Shown: one piece after another, positions 37,689-47,914 of the stretch
How the letters are laid out: the number at the start of each line of letters is the position of its first letter
Numbering within the stretch: the first letter of the stretch is position 1
Assembly (NCBI GenBank): GCA_020073165.1
Contig: JAIQFP010000006.1
Coordinates: 1-64,000 of the forward strand
Source of the DNA: Terriglobia bacterium
Lineage (GTDB): Bacteria; Acidobacteriota; Terriglobia; Terriglobales; Acidobacteriaceae
Length of the DNA: 64,000 nucleotides
Reading direction: 5' to 3'
The notes under the pieces: model-generated
Database searches by the model: none
The model's input: the letters and a program-made list of their open reading frames with translations, nothing else
Told to the model about the DNA's origin: nothing
Translations under genes and position numbers: made by a program

Positions 37689-39461
37689 TTGCCAAAGGCC
37701 GCGAACTCACGCCTTCGGGTGTGCCAGTGGGTTTTATTGCTCGCCATATTCTCTTTGCTATCGAACGGTGCCTGGGCTCAGGCACAACCGGTGGCGGATA
37801 CTGTCGTGGTCAATGCCCGCATCTACACCGTCAATTCACAGCAGCCCTGGGCGGAAGGCCTCGCCGTCGGCGGAGACAAGATTCTCGCCGTGGGCAGCGC
37901 CAAAGACATCGCCGCCTATCGCGGTCTGTCGACCAAGGTGATCGACGCGGGCGGACGTCTCGTCTTGCCTGGATTTACGGACGCCCACATTCATTTTCTT
38001 GAGGGCTCAGTCACCTTGCTGCGAGTCCACATGGAGAATGCCAAGACCGTTGCCGACATTCAAAGGCTGGTGAAGGATTTTGCGGACAAGCATCCCGACA
38101 GCCCATGGATTCTCGGCCGGGGATGGACGTATCCCACGTTCGGGGCCGCCGCCCTGCCTGACAAGAAGTATCTCGATGAGATCGTCCCCGATCGGCCGGT
38201 GTATCTGACGGCGTTTGACGGCCACACCGCCTGGGCCAACAGCAAGGCCCTGGCCCTGGCCGGGATCACCAAGAACACACCCGATCCACCGAACGGCAGT
38301 TTCGTGCGGGATCCGGTCACCGGCCAGCCCACCGGGGCCGTCAAGGAAGATGCCGACCTCGTATTCCAGCGTGTCATCCCACTTCCCCCTCGAGCGGAAC
38401 GTCTGCAGGCGCTGCGCGCGGGGATGCTGGAGGCAAACCGGGTGGGATTGGTGCGGGCGATCTGCGCCGGCAACGACGGTCTCGCCGCCAGCGATTTCGA
38501 GAACTTTGATCTGTACGACGAACTCAGAAGGAGGGGAGAGCTCTCGCTCCGGATGACGATAGCCTATGAACTGGATCCGCCTGGCTTGACAGAGAAAAAC
38601 TTGCCTCTGATCGAACAGGCGCGTGAGCGATATCACGACGAGTGGATTTCCGGTGGGGTGGTCAAGTTCTTCCTGGATGGTGTGATCGAGTCTCATACCG
38701 CCGCCATGGTCGCCCCTTACAGCGATGATCCCTCCGTCAGTGGGAGCCTGTTCTGGGATCCCGCGAAGTACAAGCAGACCGTCACCGAACTGGACCGCCG
38801 CGGATTCCAGATCTTTACCCACGCCATCGGCGACAAGGCCGTCCGGCTGGCCCTTGACGCCTACGAAGGCGCCGCGGAGGCCAATCACACCCATGATGCC
38901 CGTCCGCGCGTCGAGCACATCGAAACCATCTCGGCGCAAGACATCCCGCGTTTCGGCCAACTGGGCGTGATTGCCAGCTTCCAGCCGCTGCATGCCTATC
39001 CCGATGACGACACGCTCAAAATCTGGGCACGTAACGTGGGGCCGGAACGCGCGCAACGTGCCTGGGTGTGGAACAGCATCGAGAAAACCGACGGACGCCT
39101 CGCGTTCGGCAGCGATTGGCCGGTGGTCACACTCAATCCCTGGCCGGGAGTACAGAATGCCCTGACGCGTCAGACCACCGAAGGCGAGCCTCTCGGCGGC
39201 TTTGTGCCCAAAGAACGCATCAGCTTGCAGGACACGATCAAGGCTTACACTTTGGGCGCGGCCTTTGCCGGACATCGCGAGAAGTCGGAAGGCTCGCTCG
39301 AACCCGGCAAGCTCGCCGACCTGATCGTGATCTCACAGGACTTGTTCAAGATTGAGCCCAGCGACATCGCCAAGACGGAAGTGCTGCTAACCATGGTTGG
39401 CGGGAAAGTCGTGTATCAATCCCCGAACTGGCCCGCAACCTCAGCCGCGGAGGCCAAGTGA
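37689..39461 (+). CDS. Secreted amidohydrolase family 3 (YtcJ-like)
   Basis: 590 residues beginning at TTG 37689 with AAGGAG eight bases upstream; there is a signal peptide (LRVCQWVLLLAIFSLLSNGAWAQ). It is a metal-dependent amidohydrolase: the first metal motif is LPGFTDAHIHF, and later ligands lie in FTHAIGDKAVR, PRVEHIETIS and the Asp in LAFGSDWPVV. The YtcJ-type insert is present (GRGWTYPTFGAAALPDKKYLDEIVPDRPVYL...DGHTAWANSKALALAGI). It probably hydrolyses an N-substituted amide in the periplasm. Its place directly before potD (four-base overlap) suggests it releases an importable amine from an amide such as an acylated polyamine; this is inference. No start other than TTG fits the ribosome site. 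Confidence 0.85.
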   Translation: MPKAANSRLRVCQWVLLLAIFSLLSNGAWAQAQPVADTVVVNARIYTVNSQQPWAEGLAVGGDKILAVGSAKDIAAYRGLSTKVIDAGGRLVLPGFTDAHIHFLEGSVTLLRVHMENAKTVADIQRLVKDFADKHPDSPWILGRGWTYPTFGAAALPDKKYLDEIVPDRPVYLTAFDGHTAWANSKALALAGITKNTPDPPNGSFVRDPVTGQPTGAVKEDADLVFQRVIPLPPRAERLQALRAGMLEANRVGLVRAICAGNDGLAASDFENFDLYDELRRRGELSLRMTIAYELDPPGLTEKNLPLIEQARERYHDEWISGGVVKFFLDGVIESHTAAMVAPYSDDPSVSGSLFWDPAKYKQTVTELDRRGFQIFTHAIGDKAVRLALDAYEGAAEANHTHDARPRVEHIETISAQDIPRFGQLGVIASFQPLHAYPDDDTLKIWARNVGPERAQRAWVWNSIEKTDGRLAFGSDWPVVTLNPWPGVQNALTRQTTEGEPLGGFVPKERISLQDTIKAYTLGAAFAGHREKSEGSLEPGKLADLIVISQDLFKIEPSDIAKTEVLLTMVGGKVVYQSPNWPATSAAEAK

Positions 39462-40525
39462 TCACCCGCCGCTCCCTGTTCTTGTTTCCGCTCGCGGCAG
39501 CCCTTCTCCTGCTGGGCTCTTGCGGCAAGAAAACTCCCACGCTGAACCTTCTGGTCTGGGAAGGTTACGCCGATCCGTCCTTCGTCCGCGGCTTCGAGGA
39601 GCAATATCACTGCAAGGTTTCGGCGTCCTACATGGGGTCGAGCGACGAACTGGTCACCAAGCTGCGCGGCGGCAGCGCCGGCACCTACGATGTCATCTCG
39701 CCCTCGAGCGACGTCGCCACCTCGATCGCCTCCGCTGGACTCGCTCAACCCCTTGACCTTGCTAAGATCCCTTCCTACAGCCAGCTTTCTCCCCAGCTGG
39801 TTTCCCTGCCCCTGGTGCGCGTTCGCGGCCAGGTTTACGGCGTGCCTTTCATGTGGGGACCCGACCCCCTGATCTACGACACTACCGCGTTCGCGCAGCC
39901 GCCCGACACCTGGAACCTGTTCTGGGATCCCAAGTACCGCGGCAAGATTTCTGTCTGGGATGACCTTTCCACCGTCTATATGGCGGCACAAGTCCTGGGC
40001 TTCGACAAGCCCGACCCCACCCAGCTTTACAACCTCACCGATGAACAACTGGAGGCAGTGAAGAAGAAGCTGCTGGAATTGAAACCCAACATCCGCAAGA
40101 TGTGGTCCACCGGCGGTGAGCTGACCAACCTTTTTCAGAATCACGAGATCGTCGCTGCCATGGGCTGGCCGCTGAACACCGCCGATTTGCGGAAGCTCAA
40201 TTTCCCCGTCGGCGAGACGATTCCCAAAGAAAATACCACCGGTTGGATTGACCACCTGATGATCACGGCTGGTAGCGAGAACAAAGACCTAGCCTACAAA
40301 TTCCTGGAGTACATGGTCCAGGCCAAAACTCAGAAGCTGGTGACCGACAAGACGCACTACGTCCCTGCCAATCCGCAAGCCGCACAATACATGACACCGG
40401 ACGAGGTGAAAATCCTCCATCTGGATGACGTGGACAACTACCAGAAACGCCTCTATTTCTGGCAGAATGTGCCGCGCCGCGCCAAGTACAACGAGATCTG
40501 GAATGAAGTAAAAGCAGCCCAGTAA
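39458..40525 (+). CDS. potD: Spermidine/putrescine-binding lipoprotein
   Basis: 355 residues. The GTG start overlaps the previous stop as GTGA, implying coupling. It is a lipoprotein with signal ITRRSLFLFPLAAALLLLGSC and lipobox LGSC. The PotD-family pattern follows: LNLLVWEGYADPSFVRGFEEQYHCKVSASYMGSSDELVTKLRGG, YDVISPSSDVATSIASAGLAQPLDLAKIP and YGVPFMWGPDPLIYDTTAF. The mature protein would capture polyamines in the periplasm for the PotABC complex. The family also contains binders of other organic cations, so the exact ligand is an inference. Confidence 0.88.
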   Translation: MITRRSLFLFPLAAALLLLGSCGKKTPTLNLLVWEGYADPSFVRGFEEQYHCKVSASYMGSSDELVTKLRGGSAGTYDVISPSSDVATSIASAGLAQPLDLAKIPSYSQLSPQLVSLPLVRVRGQVYGVPFMWGPDPLIYDTTAFAQPPDTWNLFWDPKYRGKISVWDDLSTVYMAAQVLGFDKPDPTQLYNLTDEQLEAVKKKLLELKPNIRKMWSTGGELTNLFQNHEIVAAMGWPLNTADLRKLNFPVGETIPKENTTGWIDHLMITAGSENKDLAYKFLEYMVQAKTQKLVTDKTHYVPANPQAAQYMTPDEVKILHLDDVDNYQKRLYFWQNVPRRAKYNEIWNEVKAAQ

Positions 40526-40636
40526 GCGCCTGCGCTGAGAACTGAGAACCACGAACCGATAACTGGTTCTTGTGCAAGAAATCGGGCGCAAGATGCCGGA
40601 GCCGTGCACACACTCTTAAACAGCACCTAAGCTTCC

Positions 40637-41731
40637 GTGGCCACCTCTACCGAATCCGCGATCACCAACGCCGCCCGGCCGGGCACGGAACCGTTGCTCA
40701 CCATCCGCAATGTCGCGAAATCCTTCGGCCGCAACGCGGTGCTCCGCGATATTTCTCTGCAGGTGGCCGAAGGCGAGTTCCTCACCATTCTCGGCGAGAG
40801 CGGCTCGGGCAAGACCACGCTGCTGCGGATCATCGCTGGCTTCGAGAGCGCAGACTCTGGTGAGATTTGGATGGGCGGCGAGCGCCTGGATCCCCTACCT
40901 CCGTACCGCCGTCGCGTCAACACGGTCTTTCAGCACTACGCTCTGTTCCCCCACCTCACCGTTGAAGAGAACGTCGGCTACGGGCTCAGGGTCGCCAAGC
41001 GACCAAAAGAGGAAATCGCCTCCCGCGTCGAACAAGCGCTCGCCATGGTCAAGATGACAGACTACGCCCGTTCCAAGCCGGCGAGAATCAGCGGCGGGCA
41101 GCAACAGCGCATTGCTCTGGCTCGCGCCCTGGTGAACCGGCCCCGCCTGCTGCTCCTCGACGAACCGCTCTCCGCGCTGGACGCCAACCTCCGCCGACAG
41201 ATGCAGGTCGAACTGAAATCGCTGCAGCGCGAGGTCGGCATCTCCTTTGTGTTTGTCACCCACGACCAGGAAGAAGCCATGGTCATGTCGGACCGCATCG
41301 CACTGCTGCGTACGGGCGAACTGGAGCAGGTTGCCTCGCCGCGCGAAATCTACAGCCGCCCCGCGACTGCCTACACCGCGCAATTCATCGGTCACACCAA
41401 CCTGCTGCATGCCGAGGTCAAAGACGGGGTCGCGCGGTGCCACTCGCTTTCCTGGCGCACCGGGTTCCGCGATGGTTCTGCGCTGTTCTCCCTGCGGCCC
41501 GAGAACATTCGACTGGCCAGCGCCACCGCCGCCCACGACGTGGTTCGTTTCCGCGCCAAGGTTCGCCACCAGGCTTTTCACGGTGCCACAGAGTTGCTGC
41601 AAATCGAGTGTGCGGATGGACTGGCGCTCTCCATCCGGACTGCCAGCCGGGAAAATCGCCAGGGCGAACTGGAACTGGAATTTTCAGCCGCCGACGCAGT
41701 GCCCGTTCGCGAGTCTCCGGAGAGGAACTGA
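40637..41731 (+). CDS. potA: Polyamine ABC transporter ATP-binding protein
   Basis: 364 residues from GTG 40637. ATPase motifs are complete: Walker A LGESGSGKTTLL, Q-loop FQHYALFPHLTVEENV, signature ISGGQQQRIALARAL (Ile in place of the usual Leu), Walker B LLLLDEPLSALDANLR and switch His VTHDQEEAM. A C-terminal TOBE-type domain (about 245-350) contains SLRPENIRLA, as in PotA. It lies 111 bases after potD, with a small leader between, and overlaps potB by one base, so it powers the PotBC pore. Confidence 0.92.
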   Translation: MATSTESAITNAARPGTEPLLTIRNVAKSFGRNAVLRDISLQVAEGEFLTILGESGSGKTTLLRIIAGFESADSGEIWMGGERLDPLPPYRRRVNTVFQHYALFPHLTVEENVGYGLRVAKRPKEEIASRVEQALAMVKMTDYARSKPARISGGQQQRIALARALVNRPRLLLLDEPLSALDANLRRQMQVELKSLQREVGISFVFVTHDQEEAMVMSDRIALLRTGELEQVASPREIYSRPATAYTAQFIGHTNLLHAEVKDGVARCHSLSWRTGFRDGSALFSLRPENIRLASATAAHDVVRFRAKVRHQAFHGATELLQIECADGLALSIRTASRENRQGELELEFSAADAVPVRESPERN

Positions 41732-42579
41732 TGTTTTCCCGCGCCTATCGCGCCGTCATCACGCTGCCGCCGCTGCTGTGGGTGGCTGCCTTTCTGCTGA
41801 TCCCCTACGCGCTGCTTTTCTGCTACAGCTTCTGGTCAGTTTCCCCTGACCAGGTGATTGTTCACTCCTGGAGTCTCGACAACTACCGCGAGCTGTTCCG
41901 GGTGGACGTGTACCTGCAAACCCTGTTTCGCTCCATGTGGATCGCGGCCCGCGTGACCATCTTCGCGCTGCTGCTGGGATATCCCCTGGCCTACTTCCTC
42001 TCCTTCCACGCCGGCAAGAGAAAAGATCTGCTGTACCAATTGGTGATCATTCCGTTATGGGTGAGCTATCTGGTCCGCGCCTACGCGTGGAAAACCATCC
42101 TCGGCAGTGACGGTGTGCTCAATACTCTCTTGCAGTACGTGCACCTGACTAAACACCCGCTGGAGTTCCTCCTCTACAGCCCGTTCGCGGTGGTGCTGAC
42201 GCTCACCCACATCTACACGCCCTTTACGTTTCTCCCCATCTACGCCTCTCTGGAACACATCCCCCGCAACCTGGTGGAGGCTTCGCACGACCTGGGCGCA
42301 TCGCCGTTTCAGACTTTCTGGAGAGTGATTTTCCCCTTGTCGATCCCTGGCGTGCTGGCAGGGGCAACCTTCGCATTCGTGCTCAGCCTGGGCGACTTCC
42401 TGGCGCCGTTGCTGCTCGGAGGCCCGAGCGGCATCATGATCTCCAACATCGTGGTCAGCTTGTTCGGCGCGGCTTACAACTGGCCTCTGGGCGCGGCCAT
42501 CTCGCTTTGCATGCTGGTCCTGGTCATCGCCCTCCTGTTCTTGTCGGAAAATCTGGAGAAGAAATGGAGCTTCCGATGA
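41731..42579 (+). CDS. potB: Polyamine ABC transporter permease
   Basis: 282 residues from ATG 41731, overlapping the potA stop (TGATG) with GGAGAGG upstream; a longer frame upstream overlaps potA and is rejected. About six membrane helices. The EAA loop that contacts the ATPase is HIPRNLVEASHDLGASPFQTFWRVIFPLSIPGVLAG, matching the PotB family. PotB forms half of the membrane channel with PotC. The stop overlaps the potC start as ATGA. Confidence 0.9.
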   Translation: MFSRAYRAVITLPPLLWVAAFLLIPYALLFCYSFWSVSPDQVIVHSWSLDNYRELFRVDVYLQTLFRSMWIAARVTIFALLLGYPLAYFLSFHAGKRKDLLYQLVIIPLWVSYLVRAYAWKTILGSDGVLNTLLQYVHLTKHPLEFLLYSPFAVVLTLTHIYTPFTFLPIYASLEHIPRNLVEASHDLGASPFQTFWRVIFPLSIPGVLAGATFAFVLSLGDFLAPLLLGGPSGIMISNIVVSLFGAAYNWPLGAAISLCMLVLVIALLFLSENLEKKWSFR

Positions 42580-43403
42580 GCGCCGGAAAGCGCACCGCTC
42601 GCGAATCTCGCTGGCTGCCCTGGCACGCCATCGCGGTCTTCGGTTTTCTGTATCTGCCCATCGTCACGCTGATCGTGTATTCGTTCAACGGCCAGGGTGT
42701 AGGCGGCTTCCCGCCGCGCAATCTGACCCTGGACTGGTATCGCATGCTTTTCGCGGACGACGCCATCTGGACATCGGTGCTGAACAGCCTGCTGGTGGCG
42801 CTGGTCGCTGTGGGGATCGCGCTGGCGTTTGGCATTCCCGCCGCGCTCGCCCTGGACCGCGCGAACTTTCCCGGCAAGGCTGTTTTTCGCCGCCTCGTAC
42901 TGCTCCCCCTGATCCTGCCCGGCATCATTACCGGGCTTTCCTTGCTGATGTTGTTCCGCCAAACGGACGTTAAGCTCAGCCTGGTCACCATCGTGCTCGG
43001 CCACGGCACGGCCTTAATTTCGGTCGCTACCACCGAGGTTTTCGCCGGCTTGCAGAAACTCGACCGCGCCCAGGAGGAAGCCTCCCTCGACCTCGGCGCC
43101 AACTATTGGCACACCTTCTGGCGGGTGACCATTCCTAACCTGCGCTTGTCCATCATCGGCGCGGCACTGCTGATCTTCACGCTCTCCATGGACGAGATTG
43201 CGGTCAGCTTCTTCCTGATCGGCCGCGACAATACACTGCCGCTGGAAATCTGGGGACGGCTGCGCCGCGGCATCACCCCGGAGATCAATGCCATCTCCAG
43301 CATCATCTTTATTTTTTCGCTGATAGCCATCGTGACCTGGTACCGCCTTCGCGTCGGCGCCGAGGGTCAGCCGCAGATCACCGGCGAACTGCTGGAAACA
43401 TGA
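42576..43403 (+). CDS. potC: Polyamine ABC transporter permease
   Basis: 275 residues from ATG 42576, ATGA overlap with potB and GGAG six bases upstream. Six membrane helices, with the EAA loop LQKLDRAQEEASLDLGANYWHTFWRVTIPNLRLSIIGA. The N-terminal WLPWHAIAVFGFLYLPIVTLIVYSFNGQ is typical of PotC. It completes the four-gene potDABC importer. The following oxidoreductase starts 21 bases later, probably in the same transcript. Confidence 0.9.
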   Translation: MSAGKRTARESRWLPWHAIAVFGFLYLPIVTLIVYSFNGQGVGGFPPRNLTLDWYRMLFADDAIWTSVLNSLLVALVAVGIALAFGIPAALALDRANFPGKAVFRRLVLLPLILPGIITGLSLLMLFRQTDVKLSLVTIVLGHGTALISVATTEVFAGLQKLDRAQEEASLDLGANYWHTFWRVTIPNLRLSIIGAALLIFTLSMDEIAVSFFLIGRDNTLPLEIWGRLRRGITPEINAISSIIFIFSLIAIVTWYRLRVGAEGQPQITGELLET

Positions 43404-43424
43404 GGTTTTGAGCAAAGGACGATT

Positions 43425-44945
43425 ATGGGCACGAATCGTAGGGACTTCATCAAATATGTCGTGATGGGATCAATCGCCGCCGGCTGCCCGGTGGAACTTT
43501 CCCTCGCCGAACCAGCCGACAACAAGCCTGTGGTTGACGGCGAAGACAACCGCATCTGCCACCAGGTGCGCGACGGCAGAGTCTTCACCCGCCCCCCGGT
43601 TTCCGCGCACCACGACGTAGTCATCGTGGGCGGTGGCGTCAGCGGACTCACCGCCGCTTACCTCCTCCGTCACCTCGACTTTCTGCTTTTGGAGAAAGAG
43701 CCCCACCTGGGTGGCAACGCCTACGTGATGGACTACAACGGTACGCCGTATGCCACGGGAGCAGCTTTCATTTGGAGCGGCGACTCCGCCTATCCCTTTG
43801 CCAAGGAAATTGGCCTGAATCCCCTGCCAATCAGCGACTGGGATGGGACCATCCTCAACGGCGAGTTCGTCCCTGACACCTGGGGAGACGGAGTCAACAA
43901 GCTCCCCTACCCCGCGTCAGTGCGCGACAGCTTCAAGAAATTCAAGAAGGAAATACTGGCCATCAACCTCGACAAACGCGGTCGGGAACTTTTTGCAGTT
44001 CCCTTCTCTGACTTCATGAAAGGGCACGCGGACGAGGTCAAACTGTGGTGGGACACGTACGGCCCTTCCAACTGGGGCGCCACCAGCGAAGAGACCGCTG
44101 CCGCCGTGGGAATTCTAGAGTTGCAAGGCTTCGCCGGCGACAAACGCGAAGACGTCCGCTATACCTGGCCGGGGGGAAATGGCGCCATCACCAAGCGGCT
44201 GGGGGAGATTCTTCAAGAGAAATTCGCCGACCGCATGCAGACCGCAGCCACCACCGTAGCCGTGGTCTCGGGCAAAACAGACGTGCAGGTCACTTACATG
44301 CAGGGTGCTGAACTGAAGACAGTCGTAGCCAAGGCGGTCATCATGGCGACTCCCAAGTTCATTACCCGCCGCATCGTCGAGGGCTTGCCCGACAAGCAGA
44401 GCGAAGCCATGCACCAGATCCGCTACATCCCTTATCCGGTCGTGAACCTCATCTTCGACAGGCCCGTTTACAACAAGGGATACGACACCTGGTGTCCGGG
44501 CAACCGCTTTACCGACTTCGTGGTGGCCGATTGGGTGGTGCGCAATCAGCCCGGCTATCAGCAGAAATACAACATCCTCAGCTGTTACACACCTATGACG
44601 GAGGATGACCGGGGCTATCTGCTCACCGAACTGAGCTCGCGCAAGGTCGCGCAGAACGTATTGCACGACTTTCAGAAGCTGTTTCCCGGATCGAATGTCG
44701 ATCCGGTGGAAGTGCACATCTACCGCCGGGGACATCCTCTTTATATGTCCACGCCGAAACTGTTCACCGAGGTGCAGCCCCTGGTGCGCCAGCCGCTGGA
44801 CCGCGTGTTCTTTGCCAATACCGACTGCGAAGGTCCGGAGTCCACGAGCAGCGGTGCAATTAGCGCCGCCCAGCGCGCGGCAAAAGAAGTGGAGCATCGT
44901 CTGGCGGGGAAGCTCGCACCCAAGCAAACTGCGGTGGCGGGGTAG
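43425..44945 (+). CDS. Tat-exported FAD-dependent amine-oxidase-like protein
   Basis: 506 residues with a twin-arginine signal ([18 protein letters not shown]), so it is exported folded with its cofactor. The FAD-binding dinucleotide fold is [37 protein letters not shown], followed by the amine-oxidase-type [22 protein letters not shown]. The C-terminal FAD contact is [28 protein letters not shown]. It belongs to the NAD(P)-binding/flavin amine oxidase group. As the last gene of the pot unit it may oxidise a polyamine in the periplasm, but no substrate residue can be named. A link to Pot proteins in such clusters is an inference from position. Confidence 0.82.
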   Translation: MGTNRRDFIKYVVMGSIAAGCPVELSLAEPADNKPVVDGEDNRICHQVRDGRVFTRPPVSAHHDVVIVGGGVSGLTAAYLLRHLDFLLLEKEPHLGGNAYVMDYNGTPYATGAAFIWSGDSAYPFAKEIGLNPLPISDWDGTILNGEFVPDTWGDGVNKLPYPASVRDSFKKFKKEILAINLDKRGRELFAVPFSDFMKGHADEVKLWWDTYGPSNWGATSEETAAAVGILELQGFAGDKREDVRYTWPGGNGAITKRLGEILQEKFADRMQTAATTVAVVSGKTDVQVTYMQGAELKTVVAKAVIMATPKFITRRIVEGLPDKQSEAMHQIRYIPYPVVNLIFDRPVYNKGYDTWCPGNRFTDFVVADWVVRNQPGYQQKYNILSCYTPMTEDDRGYLLTELSSRKVAQNVLHDFQKLFPGSNVDPVEVHIYRRGHPLYMSTPKLFTEVQPLVRQPLDRVFFANTDCEGPESTSSGAISAAQRAAKEVEHRLAGKLAPKQTAVAG

Positions 44946-45067
44946 AGTCTGCGCGCAAAACTTGCATTTCCAACTCCAGTCTCTCAGCGTAGCGGAGCCC
45001 GATTCCGTGCCGCCCGACCCCACCGCATAGTAAAGTAGAGATACACCTCCGAAAGGAATCAGCAATC

Positions 45068-46893
<1,826 letters not shown>

Positions 46894-46894
<1 letters not shown>

Positions 46895-47127
46895 TGTCCC
46901 GCCGGGGGAGCAAGCAAACGCCGAGTACACGGACTCCGCTGAGGATGTACCTCGTCCCTTGCAGCTGCGGCACCACCTTCGCCGTCCCCGAGAACTACGA
47001 TCACCAGGGCACGGCCTGGAGCCGGTACCTCAAGTGCCCCAATTGCGGCAAGCGCCACGACCCCAAGAACCGCCTCTTGCAGATCGGCTACCACCTCGAG
47101 GGCTATTGGAAGGTCGACGAGTGCTAG
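46894..47127 (+). CDS. Small zinc-ribbon protein
   Basis: 77 residues, ATG 46894 shares a base with the typA stop, so it is translated by coupling. Two CxC/CxxC knuckles (VPCSCGTTFAVPEN and LKCPNCGKRHDP) make a zinc ribbon. A basic N terminus (RRGSKQTPSTRTPLR) and an aromatic tail (GYHLEGYWKVDEC) complete it. Function unknown; nucleic-acid or ribosome binding is a reasonable guess given the typA linkage. Confidence 0.7.
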
Positions 47128-47281
47128 CCCACCTCTCGCTGGATTCCCTTCCCAAAACCCACCGACCTGCTATACTTTTCCCCGCATTTGACTGTTCGCA
47201 ACTCCGGCTTTCCAGGATGGCCAACCAGCCCCTCCCGCCGAAGTCCGCCACACTCAGATAGCTCACTCAGAGGCAATCCGC

Positions 47282-47599
47282 TTGAAGAACATTTTCGTTG
47301 GAAACCTCGACTTCAACACCTCCGAAGACGAACTGCGTCAGATGTTCGGGGCGTACGGGCAGGTGGACCGCGTCAGCATCATGACCGACCGGGAGACCGG
47401 CCGTTCACGCGGTTTCGGTTTTGTGGAGATGGCCAACGCCGAAGACGGAGAGAAGGCCATCGCCGCCCTCAACGGCACGCAAGTCGGAGGACGCACGCTG
47501 AACGTGAACGAGGCGCGGCCCAAGGTGGAGCGCGGCGGCGGAGGCGGCCGGGACCGCGGCGGCCGCGGCGGCGGCGGCGGTGGCCGCAACCGCTGGTAA
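47282..47599 (+). CDS. RRM RNA-binding protein with Gly-Arg tail
   Basis: 105 residues from TTG 47282, AGAGG upstream. A single RRM fills residues 1-80 with both RNP motifs: RNP2 NIFVGNLDF and RNP1 RSRGFGFVEM. The tail is Gly-rich with Arg (VERGGGGGRDRGGRGGGGG). This is the layout of cyanobacterial Rbp and similar bacterial RRM proteins, thought to bind RNA and act in cold response. A TATACT box at 47171-47176 may drive it. Confidence 0.92.
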   Translation: MKNIFVGNLDFNTSEDELRQMFGAYGQVDRVSIMTDRETGRSRGFGFVEMANAEDGEKAIAALNGTQVGGRTLNVNEARPKVERGGGGGRDRGGRGGGGGGRNRW

Positions 47600-47791
47600 G
47601 CGGTGTTCCGCTTCGCATCCTCAAGACTCTGCTTTCGGCCCCTCGTAACACACTGCCCGTGATCGGTGGACGGTCTATCCAGCCTCTGCGATCGGCAGCG
47701 ATTCTTGGATGGCAAACCCGGCTGGCAACAAAGCCAGCACTGTGAAGCCTCGTCTTCGATAAGAGGCCTTTCCCTCTCGGCCCGCACCCAA

Positions 47792-47820
47792 TTGATGGGC
47801 CAAAGCGGCAGATGTACACT
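47792..47820 (+). promoter_or_regulatory. Promoter of tRNA-Arg
   Basis: TTGATG (47792-47797), 17 bases, TACACT (47815-47820). The tRNA begins nine bases after the -10, the right place for initiation close to the mature 5' end. Confidence 0.6.
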
Positions 47821-47828
47821 GAAAGCGC

Positions 47829-47905
47829 GCGCCCGTAGCTCAGCTGGATAGAGCGATTGCCTCCGGAGCAATAGGTCGGGAGTTCGAATCTCTCCGGGCG
47901 CGCCA
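47829..47905 (+). tRNA. tRNA-Arg (anticodon CCG)
   Basis: 77 bases with encoded CCA. Acceptor GCGCCCG pairs with CGGGCGC, followed by discriminator G and CCA. D stem GCTC/GAGC, anticodon stem ATTGC/GCAAT around loop CTCCGGA (anticodon CCG, reading the Arg codon CGG), T arm GGGAG-TTCGAAT-CTCTC with one G-T pair. All conserved positions are present. Confidence 0.96.
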
Positions 47906-47914
47906 GCGTTTCCT

